A stretch of DNA of 64,000 nt. It comes from Megalobrama amblycephala (lineage: Eukaryota; Chordata; Actinopteri; Cypriniformes; Xenocyprididae). The notes under the pieces are model-generated. The model was not told where the DNA came from. It saw nothing but the letters and a program-made list of their open reading frames with translations, and did no database searches. Within the stretch, counting starts at the first letter, position 1. Each line of letters opens with the position of its first letter. Shown here piece after piece: positions 32,240 to 45,100 of this stretch. Location of the stretch: contig NC_063061.1 of assembly GCF_018812025.1 (NCBI RefSeq), positions 39,664,674 through 39,728,673 of the forward strand, written 5' to 3'. The position numbers and the translations under genes were made by a program.

Positions 32240-32335
32240 CCATTTTTTAAGCCACGATTAACTATTCTAGATTAAGGCCTATCCTGGCTTAATTTAAACC
32301 CTGTCTGGGAAACCCCCAACCCCCACCCCCCATTT
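32240..32335 (-). repeat. MITE-like fragment, copy 2
   Basis: Inverted version of 5290-5370, including the G/C-rich end. Confidence 0.65.
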
Positions 32336-32854
32336 TTCAGTGTGTTTCAGCTGAATTCTGCACAAAATCATCTAACAATTTATTTTAAAACCGTTTTAAA
32401 TCAGTAAATTGTTCAGCGTGGAGCCTAGCTTTTCTCCTATCTCTGACTTCACTACAAAACCTGTTTCATGACTGTTTCATGTAAATCTCAGTCATTTGGA
32501 TCATGAAGATAAGTGGTTTTCACCTCCATCTGATGAAGTTCAAGTTCATATTTTTCTGTCATTTGCATCAAGGCTGAACTGATATTTGCTGTTGGGGAGA
32601 AAGTGTCTGTAATCTACTCATCACCTGACCACAGCCTTTAGTGAAATATCCGTAATTGTATGTCTGAGTCTCATCTGTATTATTTTTGACCGCATAGACC
32701 CATCATCCCACGGCATGTTTCTGGTGTAGTTTGGTTAGATGTGTCGTTCTTCTTAAGGGAATCCCCTTCATGGCCTTACTTGAACTCATATCTTCCTTGA
32801 ATGTTTTTGGTACATCCCACACACTGCAACAGGTTAGAATCTGCTCATCACACT

Positions 32855-33640
32855 CAAGTCACCTTTATTTATATAGCAGTTTTTACAATGCAGATTGTGT
32901 CAAAGCAGTTTTACAGTGATAACTGGTATATAATTTTGGCTGTATTTTGTCATTTCAGTATTGATTCATTCCATTGTGTAAATCATTAGTTATTGATTTA
33001 GTTAATTTATCTGTATATCAGCACTGAAGTAAACAGTGATGTCATCGTCCAGCTCAGTTCAGTTCTCACACAATGGTGTCAATGCAGACAGATCAAAACA
33101 CTGTTGAATATCAAGTGTCCCCGACTAAGCAAGTCAGAAATGACAGCGGCAAGAACCCAAACTCCATCAGGTGACAAAATGGAGAAAAAAAACTTGGAGA
33201 AACCAGGCTCCGTCGCTCAGTTCTTCTCTGGCCAACAACGAACAGTGCATGATTATGATTCAGGCAGCGTTACAGGTAGGAAGTGAGATTGGGATTGCAA
33301 AAGTCAAAGTATTTATTCCAGTTCCATCCAGTTGAGGATCGTATTCATCACGCCGGTATGGACGGTTTGTTGAGGAACTGTGGCACTGCTGTCCTGTCGA
33401 TGTGAGGCCTTCACAGTGGATGATCTAGTCGACTCAATCTCTGCTGATACTTCAGGGCTGCGTTGTGGTCGTGTCATGGCGGTAAACTATGGTACTATGG
33501 TGGTGACTATGGTAAACTTCTCGATAAACAGAAACTCTAACATTAGCGTAGATGCCATTCTTCTTCTGATGTAACGAGTACATCTGGTGTTATGGGAAGT
33601 GTTCCCGGTTCACCTACTGGCGGTTTTAGCTTTTCTCCTA
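32855..33640 (+). repeat. Dispersed repeat R, longest copy
   Basis: Starts CAAGTCACCTTTATTTATAT, continues through CCCCGACTAAGCAAG and GGAGAAAAAAAACTTGG, and ends near ATGGGAAGTGTTCCCGGTTC. I recognise it as a repeat common in cyprinid genomes. It gives no protein. Class not assigned. Confidence 0.65.
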
Positions 33641-34157
33641 CATCTGACTTCACTTCAAAACCTTCAGGCTGTTAAAAAGTAGACTATTATTTAATTTGTG
33701 TCAAGCATTTTATAATTTTACATTAAAATGTTTTATTTAAAACATTAATCTCTTCACATAATTTATGCAATTATAATGTGCTGTGTAAATCCACACATGC
33801 CATGTCTGGGCTGTATTAAACAGTAACAGTAACAGGATTTAAACAGTGTGTAAATCCAAAGATGGATTTTATTGATAATGACTTAATTTTATTAATAATA
33901 ATAGCTATACACAATGTTGCTGTATTTTGATTTTTTTTTTTAAATTAAATTTAAGAAATCTGACATAAGGACACAGATATGACAATAAATTTAAGGGTGC
34001 GTTCACACTTGTAGTTCGGTTCGTTTGGTTCATTTGGTCCGGACCAAAGAAGAAAAAAAAAAACATTTAGTCCTGGTCCGATTAGCGTTCATATTGGCAA
34101 TTTTATCACCGAACCAAAAGATACCGAACCTTAAGGCATAGGGATACATTCACAACG

Positions 34158-35382
34158 CAGGGCTGCCAACTTTTGAGTTCAGCTTAGAGTGAGATTTTGG
34201 GGGCGGGGCTTTGTTATGGGGGAGGGGTGTATGGAGGGGCGTGGCTTGCTTTTTTACTGTTTTTTTATGATAAAGTTATGTAAAATAACTGCTCAGTGCT
34301 GCAAAACAGACAACTCTGCTAATGCTAACTTAATTCTATATAAACTATTAGGGGTGTGACAGACAGGTATCTCACGAGACGAGACTCGAGATTGAGTTCA
34401 CGAGACGAGACGAGGTTTCATTTATTAACATTAATGTATTAACCAACATCAACTAACAATGAGCAATATCTTTGCTACAGTATTTATTAATCTAACATGT
34501 TAATGTTAGTTAATAAAAATAGTCATTCATTGTTAGTTCATGATAGTGCATTAACTAATGTTAACAAATGAAACCTTACTGTTTGTGCTTAATAAGATTA
34601 AGAGAAAACTGTTATTCATTTTTATGGTAACACTTTACAATAAATGCAACCATAATCGCACTTTCTCAATATTCAAAGTGCAAATAAGACCAAATTTTTC
34701 TTTGATACAGAGCTAAGAGATTGTTACAACTACACTGCCCAGCCTAAAATAGCTTTCATATTGAGAGATATTTGCATTCATCAGGGAGCCGCTTTCAAAA
34801 TGCGGGGTATTGAAATCGCGTTTGAATGCGCGCCCGCGCGCGTTTACTTTCACTTTCGTGATCGCGCGTACTCTGTGAATGTGGAGCGGCGGCGACCGTT
34901 ATCCAACTGAATTAAATGTTTTTTATTTAAATACAAAGCAAAAGGACAGTGGAGGCGTAATGTAAAGGTAGCGGTGGCATATTCTTTCCTAATCATCCTA
35001 ACACTCTGTCATGGCAACATCAAGAGACTACTTTTCGCCTCGACGAGAAATCTCGTCACAGTTTAGTCTCGCGAGATCTCGTCACACCCCTATAAACTAT
35101 ATAACAGCATAGGCCTATTAGTTACTAGCCTAAAATGGACGGAGACACGGAGCGCCCTGTAACTCACTGACCTGCGTTCACAATTCACACGGTGCAGATG
35201 GGAGGGAGAACGGCTGACTACACAGTTTATGGGAATACATTTCCCTCACAATTGTCACAAAAAACCCACTGCTGCACGAGTCTGCGTGAGAATATGGGGG
35301 TGTGGCGTGAGAGCGTGAGAGCGTGAGAATTGGATCAATTGCATGAGTCTCACGCTGAATGTGTGAGAGTTGGCAGCCTTGG
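34158..35382. mobile_element. Middle element of the nest, hAT-like
   Basis: Ends CAGGGCTGCCAAC and GTTGGCAGCCTTG, flanked by a perfect 8-bp duplication TCACAACG (34150-34157 and 35383-35390). It carries the innermost element. Both flanks of that insertion are GC-rich, unlike the surroundings. Confidence 0.8.
34349..35092. mobile_element. Innermost element of the nest, hAT-like
   Basis: 744 bp with TAGGGGTGTGAC ends in inverted orientation and a perfect 8-bp duplication TAAACTAT (34341-34348 and 35093-35100). It is rich in CTCGTCTCG-type subterminal motifs. No transposase. Confidence 0.85.
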
Positions 35383-36779
35383 TCACAACGTGATTTCAAC
35401 GTGACGTATTGCCTATTTTGAGACGGAACTTACCTAATATCCGAAACAATGCTGTGTGCTGAGGTAAATGCGCTCGTTGTGTGCGTAGCCTGCATCATGT
35501 GATGGTATTTTGGCCAGCTGGGAACTCGTGAAGAGCTTCTAAAATGTGTAAAGTAGTCAAAACAGCGGCGGGAATCCATCCGTCACACACACAAACGATC
35601 TGCTGCGTGGAGACGCGCGTCTGATGCCTGTGATGGGCAAACTCGCGACTATGACGAGAAAAACCGACATGCGTGAGGATTCTGTCCATTTTAGGGTCTC
35701 GTCTTCCTGTTTTTGTTTCGGTTACATGTCTTTGGTCCGTGTTGCGTTCATATATCATTCGAACCGCACCAGAGTTCGTTTGGAAGCGGACCGAGACCCA
35801 TCTTTTCAGCGGTCTCGGTCCGCTTGTTTGGTGCGCACCAGGGTTCGGATGGCAGCGCTCACATAATGTTCAAATGAACCACACTAACCGAGCAATCGCA
35901 CCAGGGATCGTTTTAATCGAACCAAACATGACAAGTGTGAACGCACCCTGAAATACTGTTCATGTCAAACTTTATTTCTCAGTGTTATTTTAGAGTTTTG
36001 ATCTTCTCTCATCTGAGAAAGCACATCCTGTATTTACATTTATTCATTTGGCAGATACTTTTATCCAACGTGACTTACAAGTGAGGAATACAACAAGCGA
36101 GTCATGACGAGGCAAATAGACACAAGAAGTGCTTCACAATACAAGTTTTAGGCAGTGATCAGAGTATTTTATTGTATTATAATGACTATTTGTCTTATGC
36201 TAAACTTTAGTATGATCACTGCATAATTTTAATGCAAGATACACTTGTACTAAAGTATAATTGCATTAGTTCCCCTAGTGAAAAAAAAGTATACTAAGTA
36301 TACTTGCAGCAAGACTAATTATTAATATATTTCAAGTGTGTTAATGATTAGTTCATTTAAAGTGTGCTATTTTGAAACAACTAATTTTGTACTAAGTATA
36401 TTTAAGTTGAAATTAAGTAGTATTAAAATACAACTTTAAGTATATTTAGTATACTTATGTGTGCTAAATTGGAACAACTTCAAGTATACTTAGTACACTT
36501 TAAGTATATGTCTGTGTAGGGACTAATTACATGCTTGATTAGTGATACTAAAGTACACTTAATTTGTGTTATAAGTATACTTTATTTGTGATTTAAGTAC
36601 ATTACAATATAATTACGAGTGTCTTCAGAAAACACAAGCAATATACACTGAATATATTATTTTACAGGTAATAGTATATACTGTATGCTCAGTACCTTTG
36701 GCTTATTCCAAATATTAAACATTACACACTTTGCAGTCAATAACAATACACTTTGTTATTACTTATACTTTGTATAATA

Positions 36780-36856
36780 TAGTCAACATTTGAAGCGGAT
36801 CAAAACCTTTAATCAAAGTTGTCCTAACTTTTTTGATCCATTTCAAATGTTGACTA
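36780..36856. repeat. 77-nt hairpin
   Basis: TAGTCAACATTTGAAGCGGA pairs with TCCATTTCAAATGTTGACTA around a loop of about 20-25 bases, about 28 paired positions. It has the size of a microRNA precursor but may simply be a MITE remnant. Confidence 0.6.
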
Positions 36857-37579
36857 CTGTACTTTGAATTACATAATCTCACACAATACAGTTGTGCTAC
36901 TATTTAAATACAGTTTAACACATTTTCCCAAAGTTGAATGCATTTGTTTTCAAGGCCATTAAAATAAATAAAATGTAACAACATCACTAATGAAGAGACA
37001 TATTTCATTGACAAATCCAATAGTTTTTATTTAAACTTAGATTCAGCAAAACTTACCATGTTTTTCATTAAAGAAAAAAAATATTGGACCATGGTGACCC
37101 TCTATACACAAATACAAATGACACATTATATTCCATTTTCTGATGAGCTTCTCATGTGTCTGATAGCACAGTGATGACCGCAGAGTCTCGTGAAGAACAG
37201 CATCTGTTGACAGAATATACCAAAGATATAAGACAACATGTTCAACTCTTTATTCACGTTTACAATAGTCTGTCTAAATCCTACATTGAACCAATACTAT
37301 TTTTGAACAGTAAATGAGGATTAGCAGCAGGAAACTGTATCAGAATGGCATGTCGATATTGTTTTCGGTACATAGTCAAGCATAAAACACTTTATGAATT
37401 AATATCGTACAGAATACGGGCCGATTTGACCAATCATATGAATGTTTTGGTGCTGCATACAAACATGTGCCATAAACCACCACACAAAAACTCAAAAAGG
37501 AGATATCAAGCCGAAATATCGCTCTCCGTTTGTTAACGAAAATAAAATAAAGTTTGTTAACTGGTAGACTACAACTCAC

Positions 37580-37629
37580 CTCCCAATAGCAGCACTTTTC
37601 TCCGGTTCTTTCAGGATCGCGTAGGCCAT
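37580..37629 (-). CDS. Candidate first coding exon, unidentified
   Basis: An ATG on the minus strand opens 16 codons (MAYAILKEPEKSAAIG) and then AG, ending at a strong donor, GAG followed by GTGAGT (37579 downward). Without splicing the frame stops at once, which supports an exon end. A short upstream frame starts 27 bases before it. The promoter motifs above fit transcription in this direction. I do not recognise the peptide and found no second exon. It could be exon 1 of a host gene or of a transposon-encoded gene. Confidence 0.3.
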
Positions 37630-37639
37630 TATATTAGCC

Positions 37640-37860
37640 GGTTGTCGTCGCCATCACGGTCAGTCTGCGATGTCACTTGATTGAACTGGTCAGAAGATTG
37701 AGCGATGTATTGCGCTTTCAGTGTTTTATTAAATGAATTATACATTGCGACATTATACTTCACCTGAGTGACTGAGCGAGGGAATTCAGACGACGACCGT
37801 GACGTCAGCAGCTATGATTGGCTGAAGGCAGTGAGCAACAAAATCTGATTGGTCACAGAC
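37640..37860 (-). promoter_or_regulatory. CpG-rich promoter-like island
   Basis: A GC- and CpG-richer patch in AT-rich DNA. It contains two GATTGG (inverted CCAAT-type) boxes at 37816-37821 and 37847-37852 and a CRE, TGACGTCA, at 37800-37807. All lie upstream, on the minus strand, of the candidate first exon. Confidence 0.4.
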
Positions 37861-38908
37861 CAAGTTGAAGAGACATTTGAATTCCGATAAGTTTAACCAC
37901 TCGACATATTTTTTTGCATTACTTGTGCTGCTGGTGTGTTGTTTAATATAGATTTGTGTGTACGACTGTAAAATGATTCTGCCAGTGTAAACTTAATAAA
38001 CATTTACACATATTTGGAAATTGCATAGACTACAATGCATATACTAAAGGGGCTTGTAATGCATTCATACTGAAATAAATAGCACAAGTAATATAATGAA
38101 TTCCAAGGATGAAGAAGTAAACTTAAAAAATATACTCAAATTTAACATTAGATACACTACAACTTCAGGATATTAAATAATGTATTTTTTTAAATATACT
38201 TTCAGTGCATTGTTACAATGATCATTTTCAGCACACTTAAAATATACCTCAAATATATTTTTATAAAGTGCAAATAAATACACTTTAAAAAAATAAACTG
38301 AACTTACACTTCAAGTATATTTTTCTAAAATATATTTTTTAGAAAATATACTAAAGTACAATTATTTTAAAGTGTTAAAAGTTGCATTGTGAAAATATGA
38401 TACTAATATACTTTTTATATATTTAATGATAGTACATTTTTTGTTAGTATATTTGCAGTGTACTATAGAAAAAGGGACATCACATACTTAACTCTGAAAC
38501 GCGTAAGAAAGAGTTACATAAACTCATAATTATAGTTGTGCTGATGTTCATGTGCATTTTAAATACATTCTTTCTGACATGACTTGAAAACACTGTAGCT
38601 GCTGAAGCTAAACCTTGACCCTCATTGGCCTGCTATTGGTTGAACCACAATGATTGATGTATGTTTCATATACGCTATAAAGCCAGTGCCATCACACTCG
38701 CCAACAATCAGTTTGCTGTACTTTTGCTAAACAACGAACTCGCTGGAGTGCACACTATTTGAGTCATCAATGTGGCAATATTAGTTTTTTAATAAATTAT
38801 ATTTTCATTCACTCTTTCAGTTCAGCTGGCAGAGAATAAAGAGATCAAGTTCAACTAAATATAAAGACTTTAATAAACTAATTCATGTTGAACACAGTGC
38901 TGTTGTTT

Positions 38909-39741
38909 TACAGTTTTTTACAGACGCTAGGACACATTTCTCAATACTTAGGTCACTTTTGCAAAACTCTTCACACAGTGAGCACAACAGAAGTCTATGT
39001 GGGCTAAACTGAGGATCAGTTATCATTGCTTTGGCACAAAATGCATTCAATGACTACATTTCTTAAATTTCATGAATTCTTTTCTCACTCAGACACAACA
39101 ACTGCCAAAACTCTTTGTACGTACAGGCCAATTTGCACATGCTTACATACTGTTTTCAAAACTGTTAAACTTATGTTCAAAACAATAACATAATACAAAA
39201 CTGAGTAAGACAGCAATTTGCTACATTCCTACAGTAATATTGTAATGAAATATATGCTGAATCTAAAAAAAATCAAATACTATCAAAGCAAGATGAAACT
39301 GAACACCTACACAAGCATTCGTTTTTCAATTTCATTATCATCCATTCAAAGAGGAAAACTTAGGAATAATTTTGTACTGTTATGTAAACAAGGTTCATGT
39401 AACAAACTGCAGTGAATTATAAACAATAGACAGTGTTATTTTTGTTTTGTTAAGAAATTTTACAAAAGAAAACATTGTATAATGATACCTGATGTTCGTG
39501 TTTTTATGTCAGTATTTTATGACTGACAAAGTGTGTTTGCTCAGTGAAAACCTTTGCTAGTGTTCTGGAAGAATGAGTTGATTTGAGACATGAATGAAGT
39601 GTTTTGGTAGATTTAGTGCATTTTGAATGTGAAATGAACTGCTTTGCCAAGATGAAAGTTGGTTAGGAGAACTGTGTGAAGAGTTTTGAAAAAGTGGCCT
39701 AAGTATTGAGAAATGTGTCCTAACGATTGTAAAAAACTGTA
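38909..39741. mobile_element. MITE-like element with TACAGTTTTTTACA ends
   Basis: Inverted ends extend at least 60 bp (CTAGGACACATTTCTCAATA at the left, its near-complement at the right). About 0.83 kb, with a possible TA target. Interior non-coding. Confidence 0.7.
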
Positions 39742-39884
39742 ATTAGCTTCTGATTAATAAGGCTTTAATATATAAACTCAGTTAACTGCATTCAGCTGAT
39801 ATTTGAACATAATTAGTGAATGCTGTCAATTCTGAAGATTTAATGAATTTGAGATTAAAGAGAAGCAACTGCATTAAATAGAAT

Positions 39885-39960
39885 TAAGGCCTGGTTTCAC
39901 AGACAGAGTTTAGATTAAGCCAGGATTAGACATTAGTTCAATTAACGTTTAAGTAGCTTT
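39885..39960. repeat. MITE-like fragment, copy 3
   Basis: GGTTTCACAGACAGAGTTTA then AGATTAAGCCAGGATTAGA, related to the fragments at 5290 and 32240. No gene in 39742-40556 otherwise. Confidence 0.5.
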
Positions 39961-40556
39961 TATTAATTATCTTCACTAATCTAATTACAATAACACTAGT
40001 AAATTGTAAATAACCAGCACATGTATTAATCAACATTGCTTTATATTCTATAGACTGTTCTTGTTTTGTGTCAAGTGAGGTTACACAATCATGTCTGTTA
40101 GCTAAATTAAATATTTATTGAGCATTGCAAAAACATTTAAGACTACATTTGATCTGAGAACACTTTCAGGTGTAATGTAGTAAATCCACTTTCATGACCT
40201 TCACTAAGAGTTCACCAGAATCAAATAATACAGACATGAATCCCTGCTGATCATGTGCTTCATGCAGCTCAAAAACAGAGATCATGAACGAGACACTTGG
40301 ATAAAAACAGCTTCTGAACGGAAGTAAAGTAATGACACGTTTAAAGATGTCAGAATAAAGTGAAGTCACAACTGATAAAACTCTGCCATGAACAGCAGCT
40401 GAAACAGAAGGACAGTTCTGCCCCAGTTTAACACAGTTCAGTGCAGTGACAGTCATGAACTTACAAACACAGTGTTTTCACAGGAAAATATTAGAGTTTT
40501 GTGTTCCAGTCTCATTCTGAATCATCGACTGAAAGCGATGAAGAACATCCTGCCGG

Positions 40557-40928
40557 TTAGAAGAGAAAAACTGCTGCTTTCTGAAGAGAAAAACACAATG
40601 TTAGAAATTAAAACATGTGCAGATTTATTCTGTGATCATGAGTGAATCTCTCACCTCATCTCTGAATTTCTCTTCATTAGAGCGACGCTGTTCAGGTCCG
40701 TCTGGATCAACAGAGACTGAAATCAAACAAGCTTTGAGTGAGTCGCAGGATTTCACTTTCATTCAATTATATGTATTCAGTTTAACTTAAAGCCCAATGT
40801 AACACAAATCTTATAAACATCCACATCATATCCAGATATTGTGTTCAGTGTCAAACTTTCTTACACTTTGGTCGATATTTGTCTGTTTTTATGCTGCAGA
40901 TTTCGTTGTTTTCTGAATCCACAGACAT
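40557..40928 (-). CDS. Gene-family copy I, three coding exons (hypothetical)
   Basis: Proposed exons on the minus strand are 40928-40865, 40716-40655 and 40580-40557. Exon a starts with ATG in an AAA-ATG context and ends ...YRPK plus T at a GTAAG donor. Exon b follows a TTTCAG acceptor, gives FSVDPDGPEQRRSNEEKFRDE, and ends at GAG/GTGAGA. Exon c follows TTTTTCTCTTCAG and ends in TAA after seven codons. Phases 1 and 0 fit. The product of about 49 residues is hydrophilic with no motif that I know. It matches copies II-IV in exon ends and phase. An acceptor at 41075 suggests exon a continues upstream as untranslated sequence. The gene could be a remnant or only the 5' part of a larger one. Confidence 0.4.
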
Positions 40929-41074
40929 TTTCTTTTCCTCTATTCATTGTTTTTTTCTTCTGCGCAGGTTTGGATTCATCTGTCTTTTCTTTTTCTTTAA
41001 CTGCGTTTAGTTTTCTTGTCATATTACTGGAATAAAGTCTTATTTTTCTCATTTTGAAGTTTCAGAGAACATCT

Positions 41075-43589
41075 GAAACACAAAATATATATTATTTAAG
41101 AGAAATCATGTAGTTCTGACTGGACAAATATTAGTATTATAGAGTGATCAGATATACAGTGCAGGCCAAGAGTCCACAATCTGAGATAAACCTAGAAAAC
41201 ATTTTAGATTTTGAAATATTTAACATTCTTCTCTGTTTTCAGGTCAGATATAATTAATCAAAGGTTCACAAATGAGTGATTATTGATTTTCTTACTGAAA
41301 AACACACAATGAAACATATTTAAATCAAAGCAAAAAAGCACATACTAATTAGTTCTCAGTGAAGTCTAACAGAGTGTGTGAATGAGATAATTCAAAGCAG
41401 TCATCCATAAATAACAGATTACTGATCAATGCAGTAGGGTAAAGTGGCGACCTCATGTGGTGATCCTGAGAACTGACAAACCTGAAATTGGTCATGTGAC
41501 CATGAAGCAGCTAAACTAAACTAACCTGCTTGCAGACAGTAAATTTTCTGAGTTCTGTATCTGGATAATTGAGATGCATATTTATATTGCAGGATGAATC
41601 TTTCAAAGCAGATCATATTTCAACTATCAAAAAAAAAAAAAAATCAATTATTTTTTGCTTGAATTGTATACAGTGATGGTCAGAATTATTGGCACCCTTG
41701 GTAAATATGATCAAAGATGACTGTAAAAACCAGTCACCCCCCGAATCTTAATGCGTCGTGTTTCCTTCTGGAGCATCAGTGAATGTTTGAACCTTTTTTA
41801 ATAGTTGTGTTTGAGTCCCTCAGTCGTCCTCAGTGTGAAAAGACGGATCTCAAAATCATTCAGTCACTGCTGGAAAGGGTTCAAATATGCAAACATGCTT
41901 GAAAACTGAAGAATCTGCAGGAGCTGGAGGATTTTTCTGAAGAACAGAGCTCAGTTTAACTGCTCAGAACAAACAAGAGACTCATGAACAACCATCATAA
42001 AACACACAAACAGTCGTGGATCATCAGGTAACCACACACAGTATTGAGAATCAATGCTTCACATACTTATGACTTATGACATAGAGATATTTTAATAAAT
42101 TCAGCTACTTTTTTGTCTTGTGGATTATATGTAAACATCTTTTATGTAAAATATCTTACTCAGGACAGTACTAAATAAAAAATAACATGCATTTTGTATG
42201 ATCTCTCTTATTTTGTTAAAACTATTCACAAGTGGTTCCCAAACTTTCGCACACCACTGTATATTCGATCTGAAGCTGTGGATCCACACCCTCTTGATAT
42301 CGAGTTTCAAATACTTTCTGCAGAAAGAACTTCTTTCAACTCAAAGGATTGACCTGTTTTCCAGTGTGTTAGTGTAACTCTGTATTACTGCATTGTATAT
42401 TGTATTATGCAAGGTATTTTTGAAACTGATATGTGTTTCAGAGACTGACACAGATATCTAATGATCCAGAGCTGAAAACTATATAATGCTGATGTAATGA
42501 TGACTGACATATATTTTATACAGTCAGTTAAATAGTTAAATATCAGCTGATTTATCACTTTGTCATTATTTCAGTCACTGATTCTCTGTTCATTTGTTCA
42601 TCTTTACTTTAGTGTGTCTGGTTTAAGCACCAAGCTTTCACAGATTGATCAATAAGCGGTCTGTCGGGTCTGTTAGAGCACAGATGATTCTGTCTCGAGT
42701 CTCTGTTTATCTTCTCGTGTGTTTCTAACATGTAACTGCATCATGTTTGGACTCGTCTGACAGCTTATAAACTCAATAGAACTGTGCTGAACTTAAGAGA
42801 TTCATGAGTTTGTGTGCCCATATAATCTTAGCGTAAGTGGTAAACAGATTTGACTTGCTGATTTGCTCGGAGAAGATATTCTTGAGCTCCGATTGCCCCC
42901 CTATAACAGGCAAAATTGTACAAAAAGGAGGAGAAGGGGAGGAGGAGGGATGCCGAAAGAACTAACAACAGGAAGAGGTAAGATGCTGGTTTTATACCTT
43001 GGTATTATTAGGAAGATTAGATGGGCGTTCTCCTCCTGAAATTACGTTTATTAACTTCACTAAAATATTCTAATGTGTAATGAACTATTGTTCCAAGATG
43101 CATTGAGGAGAAAATGCACTTTTCCACTTCTTATCACCACACCTCTGCCTTCACGTTCATTATATTTTTCCATTTAATTCCAGTTGATTTCATTGTTTAC
43201 ATTCAGTTCATTCCAGGTTTGTGAATTAGTGATTCCTCTCATACCAGGAAACCCCACTCGCCCACATACAAACCTTAGATGAGATCTTACTCTGCCACTC
43301 CCATAGGTGTGAACACTGCTGGAGCTCATCTGATCTCTTCTGGAATCTCCTTCAACTATGTGTGACGTAATAACTGAAAGACTTGTTTAGAGCGAACCCT
43401 TGGTGTTTCTAACTGATGTGATCCTGATGATCTGACTGATCTGTTTATATTCAGAGCATTTCTGTAATGTATTGAGACTATTATTAATAAACACGCAACA
43501 GTACTTTAACATCAACTCTAATGAAGTCAGTGTAAGGACCTGAGGACTGCTGTGATGTGATCATGTTTTCTGCTTCTGTTCAGTGTTCT
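41075..43589. other. Intergenic/upstream stretch of copy I
   Basis: No gene supported. A possible donor (CAAGCAG/GTTAGT, minus strand, near 41520) may end a first exon. The segment near 42750-42785 (CTGACAGCTTATAAACTCAA) is nearly repeated at 61738-61762, upstream of copy III, which is evidence that whole units were duplicated. An A run of about 16 lies at 41628-41643. Confidence 0.35.
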
Positions 43590-44310
43590 GTATGAGCTGC
43601 AGATGTCTGATGGTGTTTCTGGAGTCCATTACAATAATCCACCCTGCTGGAGATGAAACATGAACAAAGCTTCTCTAAATCTTGACTGGAAACCAAGCAT
43701 CTAATTCTTGAAGATAGTGTGCTGATATAGTTATTGTCTTTACATGACTACTGAAACTCAGCTCTGACTCCAGAATTTCACCAAGATTCCTGACATGATT
43801 TTAGTTGTTCACCTCTAGAGTGAAGGTGTGTGTTCACCTTGAGAACTTCATCTTTGTTTCCAAACACAATGACTTCAGTTTGTCTGTTTAACTGAAGGAA
43901 GTTTAGGCACATCCAGCTGTTAACTTCATCAATGCATTGGCACAGAGAGTCAATGGGGCAGTAGTCATTAGGTGATAGGTGATAAATCTGACTGTCATCT
44001 GCATAGCTGTGATAGTTTGATTCTGTCTCATTATTTGACTCATATATAGGTTGAACAGGAGTGGTCCAAAGATTGAGGGACTCCACATGTCATGGATGTC
44101 CACTCAGACTTATGGTCACCATAATAACCTCTCCCTAGGTATGATCTGAACTGGAACAAACAAAGCTGAAATGTGAACAGACTATTTCTGTCTGAAGCAA
44201 TAATAATAAAGGACCCAAACGGGACAGAGATGTTGAATAAGGCTACATCATTCCTAGAGACCCTATACAGGACAAGATGAATAAATCTATAAAAACAGTA
44301 TTTCACAGAT
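43590..44310 (-). pseudogene. L2-like LINE reverse-transcriptase relic
   Basis: Minus-strand pieces of a non-LTR reverse transcriptase: a GVPQ-like start (near 44070), FGPLLFNLYM (near 44065), the catalytic-type SYADDSQIY (near 44005), a SLCQCIDEVNSWMCLNFLQL stretch and a RLDYCN-like C-terminal region near 43630. Several frame changes occur (near 44050 and 43800), so it cannot be expressed. The YADD-type box and following spacing are as in L2/CR1-group LINEs. Only the end of the second reading frame remains, as in 5'-truncated copies. Confidence 0.8.
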
Positions 44311-44314
44311 CACA

Positions 44315-44770
44315 AATGTAAGAAACTTAGTGGGTGGATATATTAGGCAGCAAGTTAACATTTTGTCCTCAAAGTTGATGTTAGAAACAGGAAAAATGGT
44401 CAAGCGTAAGGATTTGAGCAAGTTTGACAAGGACCAAACTGTGATGGCTAGAGACTGGATCAGAGCATCTTCAAAACTGCAGCTCTTGTGGGGTGTTCCC
44501 GGTCTGCAGTGGTCAGTATCTATCAAAAGTGCTCCAAGGAAGGAACAGTGGTGAACCAGGAGACAGGGTCATGGGCGGCCGAGGCTCAGTGAAGGGTGAC
44601 CCGTGTGGTCCGATCCAACAGACGAGCTCCTGTAGCTCAAACTGCTCCAGAAGTTAATGCTGGTTCTGATAGAAAGGTGTCAGAATACACACGTATGGAG
44701 CTGCAGACCAGTCAGGGTGACCATACTGACCCCTGTCCACCGCCGAAAGAGCCAACAGTGAAACTGAACT
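44315..44770 (+). pseudogene. Second Tc1-like transposase, N-terminal part only
   Basis: Two frames carry DLSKFDKDQTVMAR (44414-44455) and then RVVRSNRRAPVAQTAPEVNA (44599-44658), the DNA-binding half of a Tc1-like transposase. A frameshift near 44455 and others follow. The catalytic half is absent: recognisable sequence stops near 44765. It is a different lineage from the relic at 5.6 kb. It abuts the L2-like relic, which lies on the other strand. Confidence 0.7.
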
Positions 44771-45066
44771 ACAGTATAAATGTCATGTGACTGAAGTCAG
44801 AAACAATGATATACATGTACACAAAGGCGAGCATTATAAAATTTAATGCTGTCTTAAATATCAAGTCAATGGTTATGTACAAATGTGTAAAATGACAGGG
44901 TATTACAACGTCAATCAAATGGCTAAAAAACATACTAATTTACATACTACATACATACTAAATAAAAGAATATACAGTTTGTACAGTATAAAATAGAGAA
45001 GCTGTTCATATATCACATGTTGTTAGTGATCAGATGAGTCTGTAAGAGTCCAGGATCTGAACAGAC

Positions 45067-45067
<1 letters not shown>

Positions 45068-45100
<33 letters not shown>
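45068..45100. repeat. (GAT)n microsatellite
   Basis: About 11 GAT units. Read on the minus strand it would extend the 'DPDE' exon of copy II with isoleucines. Confidence 0.95.

Larger units (their letters stand above)
33994..35949. mobile_element. Outer element of a three-level nest
   Basis: Ends AGGGTGCGTTCACACTTGT and its complement. Flanks read TTTA/GAAA, compatible with a decayed TTAA target. The interior holds another transposon at 34158-35382. Without it the element would be about 0.73 kb. Non-coding. Confidence 0.75.
36236..38478. repeat. AT-rich element with AGTATACTT-motif arms
   Basis: Both arms (about 36236-36620 and 38092-38478) are crowded with AAGTATACTT/AAGTACACTT words in both directions. 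The right end (CCCTTTTTCTATAGTACACT, inverted) resembles the left CCCCTAGTGAAAAAAAAGTA only loosely. The middle has a hairpin and a promoter-like island. Limits and class are uncertain. Confidence 0.4.
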
